The notes under the pieces: model-generated
Seen by the model: the letters and a program-made list of their open reading frames with translations, nothing else
Databases searched by the model: none
What the model was told of the DNA's origin: nothing
Source: Ligula intestinalis
Lineage: Eukaryota > Platyhelminthes > Cestoda > Diphyllobothriidea > Diphyllobothriidae
Assembly: GCA_036362985.1 (NCBI GenBank)
Contig: JAYGXS010000004.1
Coordinates: forward strand, 20,112,804 to 20,176,803
Length of the DNA stretch: 64,000 nucleotides
Direction of reading: 5' to 3'
In this document: in pieces, positions 43,116 to 55,649 of the stretch
Layout: each line of letters begins with the position of its first letter
Numbering within the stretch: position 1 is the stretch's first letter
Program-made: the position numbers and the translations under genes

Positions 43116-46100
43116 GAGTACAGTTTGTGCACGAGATGCGATACATCACCTCCGACTACTCACTAGGATTTAACCTGCCCTTGAATTCCATGACTCTGTT
43201 ACACATGGTGGATTTGGGATGCTGCGCAATTCCAAAACTTAGTCTCACAGCGATTCGCTCGGTCGCCTCTGACACGACCTTGATCTGCGGCGGGACATGA
43301 CTGGTTCTGGTTAGGAACTCCGGGTGCGAAAACATAGACATCAACATATGAACGCCTTCGGATAGTCATTCCACATAGGTTGGTTGTGAAGATATCGGGT
43401 CCGACCTGCTTCCTCCTCCGGGTTACTGCAGTGACTCTCCACAAACGTTTAAATATCCGTTCAATTTTCTTTTCGCATTGAACAATCGCTTTTGAGGACT
43501 TCTACCTGTGTAGCCTTGTTTAAACTTTTCGGAGAGAAAGCTGAATTATAAATTTTGTTGGATTTCGCAGAAATTTCAGAAGGCAGTTTAACAAATGTTA
43601 TTCCAACAAAACAGTATTGTCCTACCTTAACATAGTGGCTTAGAGAAAATAAGTCGAAGATCTACGACAGACCGACAGAAGTGGTCTTCTCAAAACTGCT
43701 CAGCATTAAATGTATGTCTAGGTTAATTTTCGCACTACGACAAGCCAGGATTCGTCTAAGAGGAACTAGTGAAACTTGAATAACATAGCCGCATATGTGA
43801 TTTTCTTGCTGTTGAAGACTGAGGCTTGAAAAAATCGATCCTATCACTTTGATTAAAAGACACTGAGCTTTACGTCCTGTATACGCTCTAAGTCTATCCG
43901 TTCTAGGTAATAAAACGGAAACAGTAAGCACAGTTAAGGCGACAGATTACTTTCCAATAACCTCAGTCCTGATGTTTATAAATATCTCAAGCAACATTTA
44001 TGCTATATGGTTTTACTTTTATCGACACAGCTCTAGAGATGGCAACAAAGAATTCCTGAATTTCGTGTATAAATACAGACGCGTGAGTTATTACTGCTTT
44101 TGAAGTGATTTTACTACGCAAAGAAGTTTACGTACCCTCGACTTTAGCGCAAATATCGCTTTAAAACCTCTTAGAATCGAACACTTTTGCTTGAGACGCA
44201 CCGCCAGTTTGCAATGGCTTTAGGTAGGTCAAAGCACATTTTGACCCATACTGCCTTCCTCTGACTAGCCTGTAGAGTAACTTCTATAAAGGATAAGCTT
44301 CACGCTCAACTAGTTTTCTGTTCAGCACATAAGTGGTCCAGTTTCACAATCCAGATATCTGGACCATGTAGCAAAAAAAAATACGCATTGCCTTTCCAAT
44401 CTCTTTTGACATTTTTGGGTAATATGTCTCAACTACCGATAACTTGCTACTCATCAACCACCAGCGGCAGCTGTAACCTTGAAGCTTCAAGTGAGCTACT
44501 GACTCCGATGCGACAAATTATCTTGACATACAGTGTCAAAGAGAATTACATCAAAGGCAGTCGCCGCGTAACATCCAACCACCCTCCTCTTATATACCAC
44601 ACGCTGCTACTTTAGCGTGATTCTAACCATCAGTGTTCTACGATTACGTGATTTCTACCTCAGCAGATACTAATCCACACTTTGTGAAAATTAAATGCAC
44701 TATAAATTAAAAAAATTGCACATTGAAAGCTTCTTCGATATAGCGTAAGATTGCTGCAAGAGCTGGTTCTGGCTTCCTTTCTAAACACGTAGGCGGTGTG
44801 TTGCTGAAGTAGATGCTGGGGAACTCGGCGATTTTCTTCAAAATAGCAAACACTCTGTCAAAGCAAGCCCGTTGATTTGATGGATATGCGCACCTGGACT
44901 AGGATCAACTTAGTTTTTCTGGTGATTTACGGTTTCGTTATTTTACCCAGCCTATTTAAACCGCAGATAAGCTGGTGATTCATTCAAATATATTGCTTTA
45001 CGCATGTCTACTTAGCATTTGACGTAGATTAATGTCGATTAATCTCGCTGATTTATATAGATTTACCTAGTATCGGTACCCTGATACAAACCAAAGTCTC
45101 ATAGACCATGTGAGCCGTAGTTTCGATAATTGCGTACTGAAACGTCACCGTTTTCTTTGATAGGTGTGTCTCCATCTAAAAGACGAACAGGGTTGTACAA
45201 ACGGCCCCTTATAAATGTTGCCCTGCCAATTTGTATTAGCATTGTCGGTGTTTCTTTCAGTCTTCCTACCCTTTTCGGAGCAGACTTTTCGACAGTCATG
45301 TAACTACTCAACTTCAATATTTCGGGATCTTCTAGAAAACTTTGCCACTTTTTCAGGGGTAAACTACTTCCGGAGTTTTACTGAGCTTCAAACTACAGTG
45401 CAATCGTTCGTTAAAATCACAATCCTGCAAGAATGTATTCCTCTGCTCTAACAGACTAGCAGACCTATCTTTTGCATCTCCATACTGGCACATTCCATCC
45501 ACAAACGGGCTGGTTCGTAAACGCCACTGGTCCAGTGCACCTGCGGCATAAACTTTTACCTACAAAGTGGCCATGTCGGACGAGCTATCGTGACACCATT
45601 TCTGCACTGTGCATCACTTCAGTATACACCTCTCGTAACAAGTTTTTCAAAGGTTTGCTGAGATATGAATAGAAAATGAAGGCCGGAAGCACGCTGCAGC
45701 AGCATCGAGAACAGTAAGGTGCCAGTATAAAAAACTTTCGAAAAAGTGATGTTTCATATTTCTCGTAGGATAACTGCTTATGTTTGATAGGTGTGACCTC
45801 TGCATGTGAAGTTTGGCCCTAGGAGCCCATGCACCGGCCCCGACGCGGAGGTGGAATTCGGCCAAAGGCAGGCATAAATTCGGTACAAAGTATAGTTGGC
45901 GTAGTTTCGCCTACTAAGGTCACGCTCCCGGTTCGCTCGAATGACCTACTTAATTGCTACTTCGTTTAACGACTATTTCAGGTCTTCATGCTAGACTTCA
46001 GGAAGTACTTCAGCCATTTTCGGCTCCTGTCAGGTCTTAAGTGCCTTCCTTACAGCGTAATCGTCTAAATGCAGCCACAGCGCTGTCCTTTAGATCCTAT

Positions 46101-47200
46101 TCAAAAGGCAGCCGTTCGAATGTTTTAAACAGATCTCTCCCATTGCAGCAAATGTACTCATCTAAACGGACCTACTTTATTTCAATCACTTTCAGAGAAC
46201 CAAAAGTAGAAAGATTTTTATTTCTACTCCAACACCCAGGTTGTCGAATATGAGCTGCTTATTCGTATTAACTCCAAAAAACGTAATTTAAGAATTCTTC
46301 CCTCCCTTAAACCGAAAGATATTATAAAAATATGCTGTTATATCAATTAATCCTCACATAAGCCTGCATAGATGTCTAACAAGTAGCCTTTTGTCATCTG
46401 GTTCGAGCGGGGTACAGTCTCACTATGGTAATTACATTTAAATGGTACCTAGGTCTGAAACAAGGAAAAACAGTTAAAAGGGGTACTTTTTCGACCATTT
46501 CCAGTTTATTACACATAATCAAATAATAAGTTCTTTATTCAAAATCGTAGCACAAGAGAACGAGCGTGTCCCGGTACCCCGATTGCAGAACACACTTCCA
46601 ATACAATATCTATTCCCCGAATAGGTTATTTAGTGTGTATCGGCCTCCAACTAAGGTAAGTTCTCAAGGAACCGATAACAGAGAGCAAACTGGAATAGCA
46701 TTTAATTCCTGTTACCTCAGATTATTTATAATTTTAGCAAAGCGGTGATTTTCTCCTTTACAAAAACAAATATGGACTAAGAAATGAGTTGTTGGAATTA
46801 GATCGATTTCGGAGGATGGATGTGCCACGAAAATTCCGAAATTTCGCAAAAAAATCAAACAACCATCAGTATCCCATCAAACAATTTAGAGGCTAACTTC
46901 CCACTTCCCGGACAACGGATCAGCCTTAAAGTCGGCGATTGTGAAGTTGTGTGGGAATAGTTTCCGCCGATCTAGCTCGATTGCAGGACACAAATGGCCA
47001 TTATTGTGGAAATGAAGTGCTCACCAATTACGATTAAAGAATACGCTCGTCTCATTGGCCCTTGAGCCTCGATCTAGAGCCCTGCTGGTGGCTGCAGCTC
47101 CTACGGTTCAAACACTGTTGAAATATTAGGAAATGATATATGATTCAAATGTGTTGGTGAAAGTTCAATTTGCTACACATTTTATGCATTCCTAGCCCTA
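43116..47200. other. Intergenic sequence without recognised genes
   Basis: Mostly AT-rich. Short frames occur on both strands but none shows paired splice sites, a domain motif or repeat homology that I can support. Confidence 0.4.
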
Positions 47201-47219
47201 GGGTTCTGTCTTACGGGGC

Positions 47220-47960
47220 AGGTAATGTTACTTTAGCTCAGTCTATCTTTATTATTTAGTCTGTTATTTTTATTTCAGTTTAAGTATAGTTTATTTTGTA
47301 GTTAATTTAGTTTAATTAAGTTTAGTATATAGTATTTATTTAATTATATTTATCTGATTTTGGCGGTACTTACCTAAACTTAACAAAAGTAATAATAAAA
47401 TAACAAACTTAAACCTAAGCCAAACTAAAACTAAAGTGAGACTTATAAAAGTAAAAGTAGCTACAAGACAATGGCTCTCCTTTCTTGTACAAGAAAAATT
47501 GATAGTTTAAAATTATTCTCTATCATTCTGAATTTCCAATGCAATGCAAAGCGTTTCAGGCAGTCTCACACAATGCTGCCTTACTGATTTCTGACCTAAT
47601 AATGATGCAATTGACAGCCTGTGAGAGTGAATGCACAGTTCATGAGTTATCACCGAAGCAGATGATGAAATAAGAGTATGAAGCCAAAACGAAATTCATC
47701 TATGTACTGCCTACCGATTTCACCACTGCACTTTAAGTCAAGTTTTTAACAATCGATGCACTCAATGTGAAGTGGCCCACTAGGAACCATGCAGTTATCT
47801 TGACTCCTATGGCGAACTGTGTCCATAAGAGGCAAACTGACGATTAAAACTGAACACCCTATCCCGGTTGCCAACTCTTAGTAATGGGTGACCATTAAAA
47901 AGGGTAAACTTCACAAAAATGGTAAGGGTCCCTTAAAAGCATTACGGTAGTTTACTACAG
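47220..47960 (+). repeat. Fold-back repeat, copy 1 (T-rich arm, A-rich arm, body)
   Basis: TTTAGTT-rich 47225-47345 is followed by AACTAAA-rich 47370-47460, so the strand can fold on itself. The body from about 47470 (TGGCTCTCCTTTCTTGTACA, CACTGCACTTTAAGTCAAGT) matches copy 2 at 49545-49990. Confidence 0.6.
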
Positions 47961-48949
47961 CGTAGCTAACTAAATTAAAATTAATATAACTGGATAGTAA
48001 ACTTGGTTGGCATGCAGAGTTTTCTGTGAAACAGACGTAGATTTTGCCGTTTTCCTATAACCATAATACTGATGCACGCACACTTCTTGATAGCCCGTTA
48101 CTTGACTAACGGTGCCGAAGATGTGCACGAAAAGAGTAATTTGTTTCTCCCGATTTATCTTCCAATGAGACCAACAAGATAAAAAGGACCCCAGTGAGGT
48201 TGTCAAGGCAAGGAAAGGAAAGCAGAAATTAATTATTTTATATTGTTATTGCATGCTTGCCAGACTAGGTGGCTATCGCACGTTGAAATTGTGCTCTATT
48301 AAATGCTACCGTGTGCCGAGGGAGTCAGGTTTTATATCCGACTGAATTTGATGCATACAAATGATTCGACAGCATCATGTTGAATGAAACACGTAGAAAC
48401 TGTTTACACCAGGATACAGAATTGTCAGCTATGCATGCCCAATGCAGCCCGCCTGCCTTTAGGGGGCTAAAATGAAGTTCAAATAGGTACAGGCCGACTG
48501 TGCGCAACCACATGGTTAAACTAAAAGCTAAAACCATGGCGAGTTGTCAGGGTTTCGACAGAAAACTCGGTGTCGGTTCGTTGCAAATCGCAAAGCTCTG
48601 TTAGGTGCAAAAGGGGACCTAAAGTGAATAACCTGCGTTGACGCAGACTGATTTATAGAGTCTACTTTAACTGAAAGAGAACTCAATGCTATCTCAGCAG
48701 GTGACTGGGCAGCGTCAGCAAAAATTCCGACGAGCTTACCGGGTTTAATCAAATAAATGAGTATTTCTTTATTTTAATAAGAGCCTGGCAGTGCTAGATT
48801 TTTTCAGCTACGTATACATCAAATAATGGATTATTTAGACTTTATGCGGAGCTTCTTCGATTTCAAAACTGTGGATGGATTATAAAGTGACTTATGTTTC
48901 AACTGCTTCGAGGAAACTTGATTTGGTTGCCCACCTTAAATAGCGGATC

Positions 48950-49990
48950 ATTAGTGTTAATTTAGTTTACTTTTAGTTACTTATTAAGCTTATTATTTAA
49001 CTTTTAGTTTTAGTGAAGTAAAGTTCGGTTTATTAAGTTTACCTTAGTTTTATTAGTTTAGTTTGGTATATGATCATTATTCACATATATTCATCTAACT
49101 TTGGCCGTATCTAATTAACTAAAAACTTTACTCAACCAAAATTAACTTGATTAACTAAGAACTTAACTGAAGATAAAGTGAAACTAATAAATGAAAAGAA
49201 ACCACAAGAATAGCGGCTAGGGGGATCTAAACTGGACGACTAATTTAACTTCGACCACTGGTTTTTTCACCTTTCGGCTTCTCAAGCAAACGGCTTCGTA
49301 TCTTGAAAATGTTTTCAAAAGGACCTAGGAGATGATCTGCATACTGCTATGAACAATCCTTTCATGTTGATCTGCTGCAAGCTTATGCATTAAAATGGTC
49401 AGCAAGAATGAGATAAGTTGCAATACCCTGTTCCACAGTAAAAGGGAACTAAGAAAATGATATTGTGAACAGTCTGGTGGCAACTATATGCCAATCAACT
49501 AAAACAATGGATCTATTTAGAAAGACATTGCATCCCGATCTTCACAAATTGACTCTCCTTTCGTGTACGAGAAAACTGACCATTATAAAGCTACTTTCTA
49601 TCATTCTGATAGTAAAGTAATGTGTCAAGCGTCTCAGGCAGAGCCTCAAAACATACCACCTAAGTGATTCCTGACCTAATAAAGGTGCAACCCGCAGCCT
49701 GCGAGAGTGCAGGCACAGCGTAAGAGTTATTATCGAAGCAGATGAAGAAATGAGAGTTGCGGGTGCTAAAGCATGAAACAAAATCGAAATCCACCGACGT
49801 AATGTATGCAGATTTCATCACTGCACTTTAAGTCAAGTTATTAACTATCAGTACACTCAATGTGAAGTATTCTACTACGAATCATGCGTTCATCTCGACT
49901 GCAATGCTGAATTGCGTCAATATGCGACAAGCTGAAGCTAAAAAGTGAAGATCCTGGTCCTGATACCGGCTCTCGGGGTATATAATCCAA
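48950..49990 (+). repeat. Fold-back repeat, copy 2
   Basis: A T-rich arm (48955-49070) and an A-rich arm (49110-49205), then about 330 bp not present in copy 1, then the shared body (TGACTCTCCTTTCGTGTACG; CACTGCACTTTAAGTCAAGT). Divergence is considerable, so both copies are old. Confidence 0.6.
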
Positions 49991-50058
49991 AAAAGTAGTC
50001 CTGACTGATCAACTTTCCAAAGCTAAATCGCAGAATTGATCTTGTAAGGGTTTATAGG

Positions 50059-50170
50059 TTGAGTTAACTCAATTGTGAAAAACCTCGAGGCGTTTGGCGG
50101 GATTTGAACCCACGCATCAGAGAGGGCCTTTGCCGGAAGCCAATGCCCTAACCGCTAAGCTACAAACGCC
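50059..50170 (-). repeat. tRNA-like SINE head with 14-bp palindrome
   Basis: The minus strand has acceptor GGCGTTT/AAACGCC (7 of 7 pairs), A-box-like GTAGCTTAGCGGTTAGGGC, arm GGCTT/AGGCC and T-arm GTGGGTTCAAATCCCGC. The anticodon loop CCGGCAA has C at position 33, so a functional tRNA is unlikely. Next to it lies the perfect palindrome TTGAGTTAACTCAA (50059-50072). A partial third copy starts near 50365. Confidence 0.65.
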
Positions 50171-50410
50171 CCACCTCGCGCCATGAATTTTATCCAACTT
50201 GGGTCGATATTACCCGCCCAACTTTACCGCCCATGTAGAATACACCAATACAGAACAGTAAGCTGACTGCCCAAGCAGGATTTCCTAAGCAATCATCTAG
50301 AATCCACCAGAATGACTACTAGGCTGACTTAATTATTGTGGGGTTTAGCAAATTTGCTTACTTTGAGTTGACTCAATTGTGAAGAAACTCGAGGTGTTTG
50401 GTGGGATTTA

Positions 50411-53400
50411 GAAGTTATCCATGAATATTATGCAGGTCCCTTATGCGTTTGCAGCACTAGGCTAATGCATGGGGTAGAACCTCTGCAGTCTACCTGATAT
50501 CACCTTGCCTGAGATCTGAATCTCGTGGCAAGAAAAGGAGAATAAATGGCCACACTTGTTGAACGTTTTCGATTCGCTATTTTAACATCAATCCACAAAG
50601 GAAGACGCCCACATAACTGCTTATAATCAGCTTGATCGCCTCGTTTTAAAGAAAAAAAATGGTTCAACGTCTCAACAGAACAATCACAGACGTTCTGGTT
50701 TTCGCGCATCCACTTCGTAAACACCTATTATTGTGAACGAATTGATACGAGAGCCTCATCGTAATTATAGCGTCTTCTGTATAGGCAGGTGTCCGCATCA
50801 TGCACAAGACTACCACTCAGATGAACTGTTGTTCTAGAGCAGCTGAGTCCCTTCGCATCTGAAATTTACCTGCAGTTTCATAGGTCAGACCATAACTCAT
50901 TCAAATTCCGAATAGCAGCATGCAACCCCATGGTGCGGAGAGATGAGTCATGGTTATAACGCGCTATTCGCACACTGAAGGGGGCGGGGAGTTAGTGGCT
51001 CAACATCGTGGACGCAGATTTGTGGTGCTGACTGGCACCTAACAAGTCATGACCTGCTTGTAGTCTAAACATCAGACCGCAACTACATGGAAAAAAGCCT
51101 AATAATTTTTCGACTGCTCACCTGTCACGGACATGTAACGATACTGTGTTTTTTTTCAATGAAGCACGCAGCTGACGCTCCACAAGACACAACAAATAGG
51201 GTGTTTTGTGTTGTTTTTATGCTCTGTTCCGTCATTCAACCTTTTTTAATTCCCCAAGTTAGGCGCATCGAAGGTTGGTCCGTCTCTGGCCTTCTGTGCG
51301 AGGAGATCGAAATATTCACGTACCACAAACCAGGTCGTCCACCGCTAGTAATACACAATGCAGCGTTGGGTCACCTCACCCTAAGTCTGTGCGTCGAGGG
51401 TGGATTCTCGATTGAAACCTTACTCTATGCACTAAAAGGTGGTATTCGCTGTAAAAGAGATGTGTAGTGCAAAAACTAAGGGGCCTTCTTTAAAGCGCTT
51501 TCCACGTAGAATTTTAAAAGTTCGTGCTGGGATTATCTGCAGTAGTTCCTAAGTCGAAGACTTGTAGCCACCTCTTATTCTAGGTCATACTTTCCTCGCA
51601 CGCTGCTGGGACAGGCCGCATGTCTGGCACGTCCAGCACGCGTGCGCATGAGAAGATGTCTAAACCCCTTGTTCAAGGTCACCCTCTGTCTGGCCTTACT
51701 GGCCAACCACTTCCCAAGGCCAGTCCACAAAGGACCTTAGTGCGGGGATTGTTTGAGGTCAGACACTCCCGGTGCGGCTCGCTGATGGCTGGGAATCGCT
51801 CATCCATTACTTATGTTCAACTCCTTCTACACTTAATTAAATTACCCCTATAATTCTGGCCTTCCACGCCTTATATTACCAACTAGTTTATAACCGTTGG
51901 GATACGTTCTATCTTCTATCATCCGGCCGGACTTCTTCGTATCCCACATCCCCATTTAGATAAGTATGTTTGTGTTCTTATCCTGTACCGATGTACCGTA
52001 CAGGCTACAAACCTAACGTTTTCTCAACTATACGGTATTTTAGAGTTCCATAATCCGGACAATTTGGGTAGCACCACCTATTCACGTTTTATGATCTAAG
52101 TCTGGGCAAAAACCTTAGCCAGGTACCTCATGATCTACGAGGCGGCACCTAAAAAAGAAGAATTATTCCCCACAAGCAAATTGGGTTAGCAAGGTTGATT
52201 TCATTTGCAAAGTACGTTTTCTTTACGCTCTTGCTTCTCAGTTGGTAAAGTGGCGTTCGTAGGAAACATCGTGGCAAACAGGGTGATTGTTTTGGTAAAT
52301 TCCCTTTCAGCGATCTCAGCGCTTTTCGAGGACAAAATCTTAAAGAGCAACCCGTCCAGGATAGTATAGTTTTTCGACATCAAAGAAGTCATTCGGAATG
52401 AATTTGGTTGTTATTATATTAGAGTGAACCAACTTTGGTGGAAAATGACCTGAGCTGAGGCGATCCGATGGCTGGCTGGCTAATCGTTGCGATGCGTCTG
52501 TTCACACAGCGTCCAAAATCAACCAGTCTTTTAGTAAAAATGGGCAAAGCAGAGGTTCCACACCCCGCCCTTATTCGCAAGACCTAGTTCATGCTGCGAA
52601 TTCCCAGTTCCATAAATGATAAAATTCTGAAAGGTAGATGTTTTCGGGACATATAAGAGGTTTAGAAACGGTTGCTCGAGGCACTGCAAAGACATAGTTA
52701 TAAATATTATTGAAAAAACTGTTTCGCACCCTGAAATAAAGTTGATTGGTACAAGTACACATCCTCTAGTGGACCGTATGTTGCATTTTTAAGAAGTTAT
52801 CGTAAACAAAAAAGTAAATAACTTAGTAATACTAATACCAATACTAAATAACAATAACAGCGAACGGAGAAAAACTGATCAGCTCAAGGCCACAACTTTA
52901 AACTTGCTGGTCGATAAATTTAGTATTCGCTTCAACAAAGGACAGCCAGCCCGACTCTCCGAAACGTCAGCAAACCCACCAATCTAGTTCGGTGAGCAGA
53001 AAATGAACTTGAACTCAAATAAAAAGTAAATAATTCTCGGTTTTTTGGGTACTCCCTGGTATGCATACCGTCAACTGTAGTTGTTTTTGTGCATTATATT
53101 GGAAGTACGGTGGGTTGCGATGATGAGATTCGCATACAAATATTCAGGACATTAGAGTTACTAGGACGAGTTTTATTGTAGTAAGAAGGATGACAACAGT
53201 ATAATTTAGCTGAAGCTGACAGCAAAACGAGGTTGTTTGTCCGCCCGAGGCTGCGGTCCATCAATATAGATCGAGATCATGGTGTTAGCGAACCGAGAGC
53301 AAGGTCACACGCGGTGTTATTAGTCAACTTTCAAAGGGAGGATTTAGTTGTTGTCACCACTCTGAGTATACCATCACGGAGAAGTTAGACATTATTTGAA

Positions 53401-53900
53401 AGTACGGGTCGGCTCTGTGCATCTTTTGGAATTTTTCCTCTTTCGTGGCGAGATATGAGCAAATAAGAGCGGTAAACAATCCCACGCTCCCTTTTATGTA
53501 ATAAGACTTAAGTATTTAACCCTTGAAACCAAACACATGGAGGACGAAAGTCAGTCGTTGCTGCCACAAACTGAAACTCATTTTTCTTAACAGGACTGCC
53601 GTATTGCGGCACAGACTGATATTAATCTTCCATGAAACATCAGCCTGACACAGCCTGAGCTGTCGACATCAGCACCTCAGCTGCACGCCTGATGTTAGTT
53701 GTCAATGTGCATTATCACAGCAGGTTTCTGTGCTCCTTATTAAGCTCCCCTAATGATTTCAGGACTATTTGGAAGCTACGCTGGCGGGCATACTGAATAA
53801 AATCTGCAGCATGTTTCTTTAAACGCTACTAACCTATTTTTGTCGTGGGAAGATGGTACTTTGCAAATACACATACTGTAGTAATGACAAAGAAAAGAGT
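50411..53900. other. Intergenic sequence, mostly unassigned
   Basis: A plus-strand frame at 51087-51467 is 126 codons long and partly protein-like (EIEIFTYHKPGRPPLVIHN) but has no recognised domain. A GC-richer patch at 51.6-51.8 kb has an LTR-like style. Nothing firm. Confidence 0.35.
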
Positions 53901-53959
53901 CTGTGATAACTAGGTTTGGCTTCTCTACCGTTGTCAGCCCGTCTTAGCCAGCTTCAAAT

Positions 53960-54640
53960 TCTGGACATTCGAGGTTTGAGACCGGTCCCTTGGTTATAAG
54001 ACGCTCGCGCGTTCAACGCTCTAACCATGGAACCACGAGTTTGTAGTTTTAGCAGCTAAGCTTATGACTATAGAAAGGTAGAAATTACTAAAAAACGGTA
54101 AGTGAGACTGAAATGACAACTTCTGGGTTATATGAGGTCATTCGTCAATCATTCCCCAACCTAGCCGATGTGCCACCTACGGCTGGAACCCAAGACCTAT
54201 TGATCAGAAGTCGAATGCTTCAAATTATTGACCTACGGGCTCGTAGCTCTGCTAGTTTCGATCGGGCACGATAAAATTTGTGGACGGACGTGGTTACGGG
54301 ATTCACCCACCCTGTTCTAACTTTGGGTTTACTCTCAAACTCCACTAGCAACCGCACAGAAACTAGTATTGTGGGCAAATAAACATATCCGAAAAAGACC
54401 AGGGATACTGAAAGGACCTGTGGCTCAATGGCTTAGAGCTCTGGGGCTCTAAAGTGGACCCTAAAACAGAAGGAGATGAGAGAGACCCGTAATCGATAGA
54501 CTAATGCCCATTTTCCCTTGGTAAAATTCCCGAAATAAAACTGGATGCGAAACAAGCCCGTGGTGCAGTGGCTAGAATGTTACACTGAAGCCCAGAAAGT
54601 TCGAGCGTCATCTCATGCACCACTTCGGGTTGAGTATAAC
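53960..54640. repeat. Cluster of four tRNA-like SINE segments
   Basis: Minus: 53965-54040 (CGTGGTTCCATGGTTAGAGC, GTCTCAAACCTCG) and 54175-54245 (GAGCCCGTAGGTCAATAATT, GTCTTGGGTTCCA). Plus: 54418-54475 (CTGTGGCTCAATGGCTTAGA) and 54555-54620 (GCCCGTGGTGCAGTGGCTAG, AAAGTTCGAGCGTC). Each has A-box and B-box spacing but weak cloverleaf pairing. They differ from one another, so several SINE families or ages are represented. Confidence 0.5.
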
Positions 54641-55179
54641 TGGCCGATGAGAGAAAATAAGCCAGATATTGCCACTTTACCCTTCCCTGTCTTTTTCCGT
54701 AATGCTCAACTGTCTATATGACTAGAACACACTCGTCCCAGTGTGTTACTGTATATTTTCATTTGGTTTTCCTTTCTGGAGGTGCACGCAGGTACACGTA
54801 ACCCCTTGGTATGCAGATCTCAATTTGTCTGACTTTTGATCAAAGTTCAACTATTCTGTGATATTGAGTGTGCAACCAGAAGTTTGCTTCGCTTATCGGC
54901 AGGTGCGAATAATTCCTTCAATGCACAGTTTAGAATCTGTCCGGAGTTCGTTGAGGTTTTAGGACGGGATATAAATATAAACCTTTACATATCTTCTGTG
55001 CAATTGAGGAGGCAACCAGAAATGTTCTGCGATTTTCTAGGGTGCCTGAATAAATAAACATTGAAAAGTAGATCAACTCCTGATTTTATAGAGTAGAACA
55101 GTGAAGTTTGCAAACAGTTGTGCAGATGTTCTTTTAGACCAAAGGCATAGGTTTTAACCCTGGCGTATTTTTTGAACTA

Positions 55180-55545
55180 CATGTTCGTTTTTGCATTCAT
55201 CATCTTCCAAAAAACGAAGAAGACGAAACTGGGTCGGATTCGTGAACCGAATTATATTTGAACTGGTGTGGCAGAACCCTTCTCATTTATATCTTCATAG
55301 TATTATAGTTGGTGCATCAGATGGTTTTGAGTTAGTCAGTCTTACCGTCTGCTTCGTGTTATAGCCGCGCTGGAGGCGCAAACTTTGACCTGCCCGTTCG
55401 TTGCTGACTGCATTTCATCTCCCAGAGGTTGGCCGTTGGCGGGTTTGCGTGACCTTTGTCTGCTTCGGGATCAGCGTAGTTGAAGGCAAGTCAATGCGCC
55501 TGTTGGCTTCCCCCACGTCCACCAGCCGACTGGTAAGTCGTTGCT
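55180..55545 (-). repeat. Repeat with coding-like minus strand, copy 1
   Basis: Matches 59620-59950 over about 330 bp, including AACTTTGACCTGCCCGTTCGTTG. The minus strand encodes VGEANRRIDLPSTTLIPKQT, then TRQRPTSGR, parallel to copy 2. Substitutions that keep residues similar suggest a former coding region. Confidence 0.55.
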
Positions 55546-55649
55546 GTTCGTCTGAGTTGTTTTCTGCATTTGGGTACATTGATGAGGCAGTTCTTGATGA
55601 TGGCCACATGACCTTCGACCGTCAAATCTATTTTCCGTGAGCGTAGGCA

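Noticed and set aside
51087..51467. A 126-codon plus-strand frame
   Set aside because: It has no recognised domain, its start is arbitrary and no repeat or splice evidence supports it.
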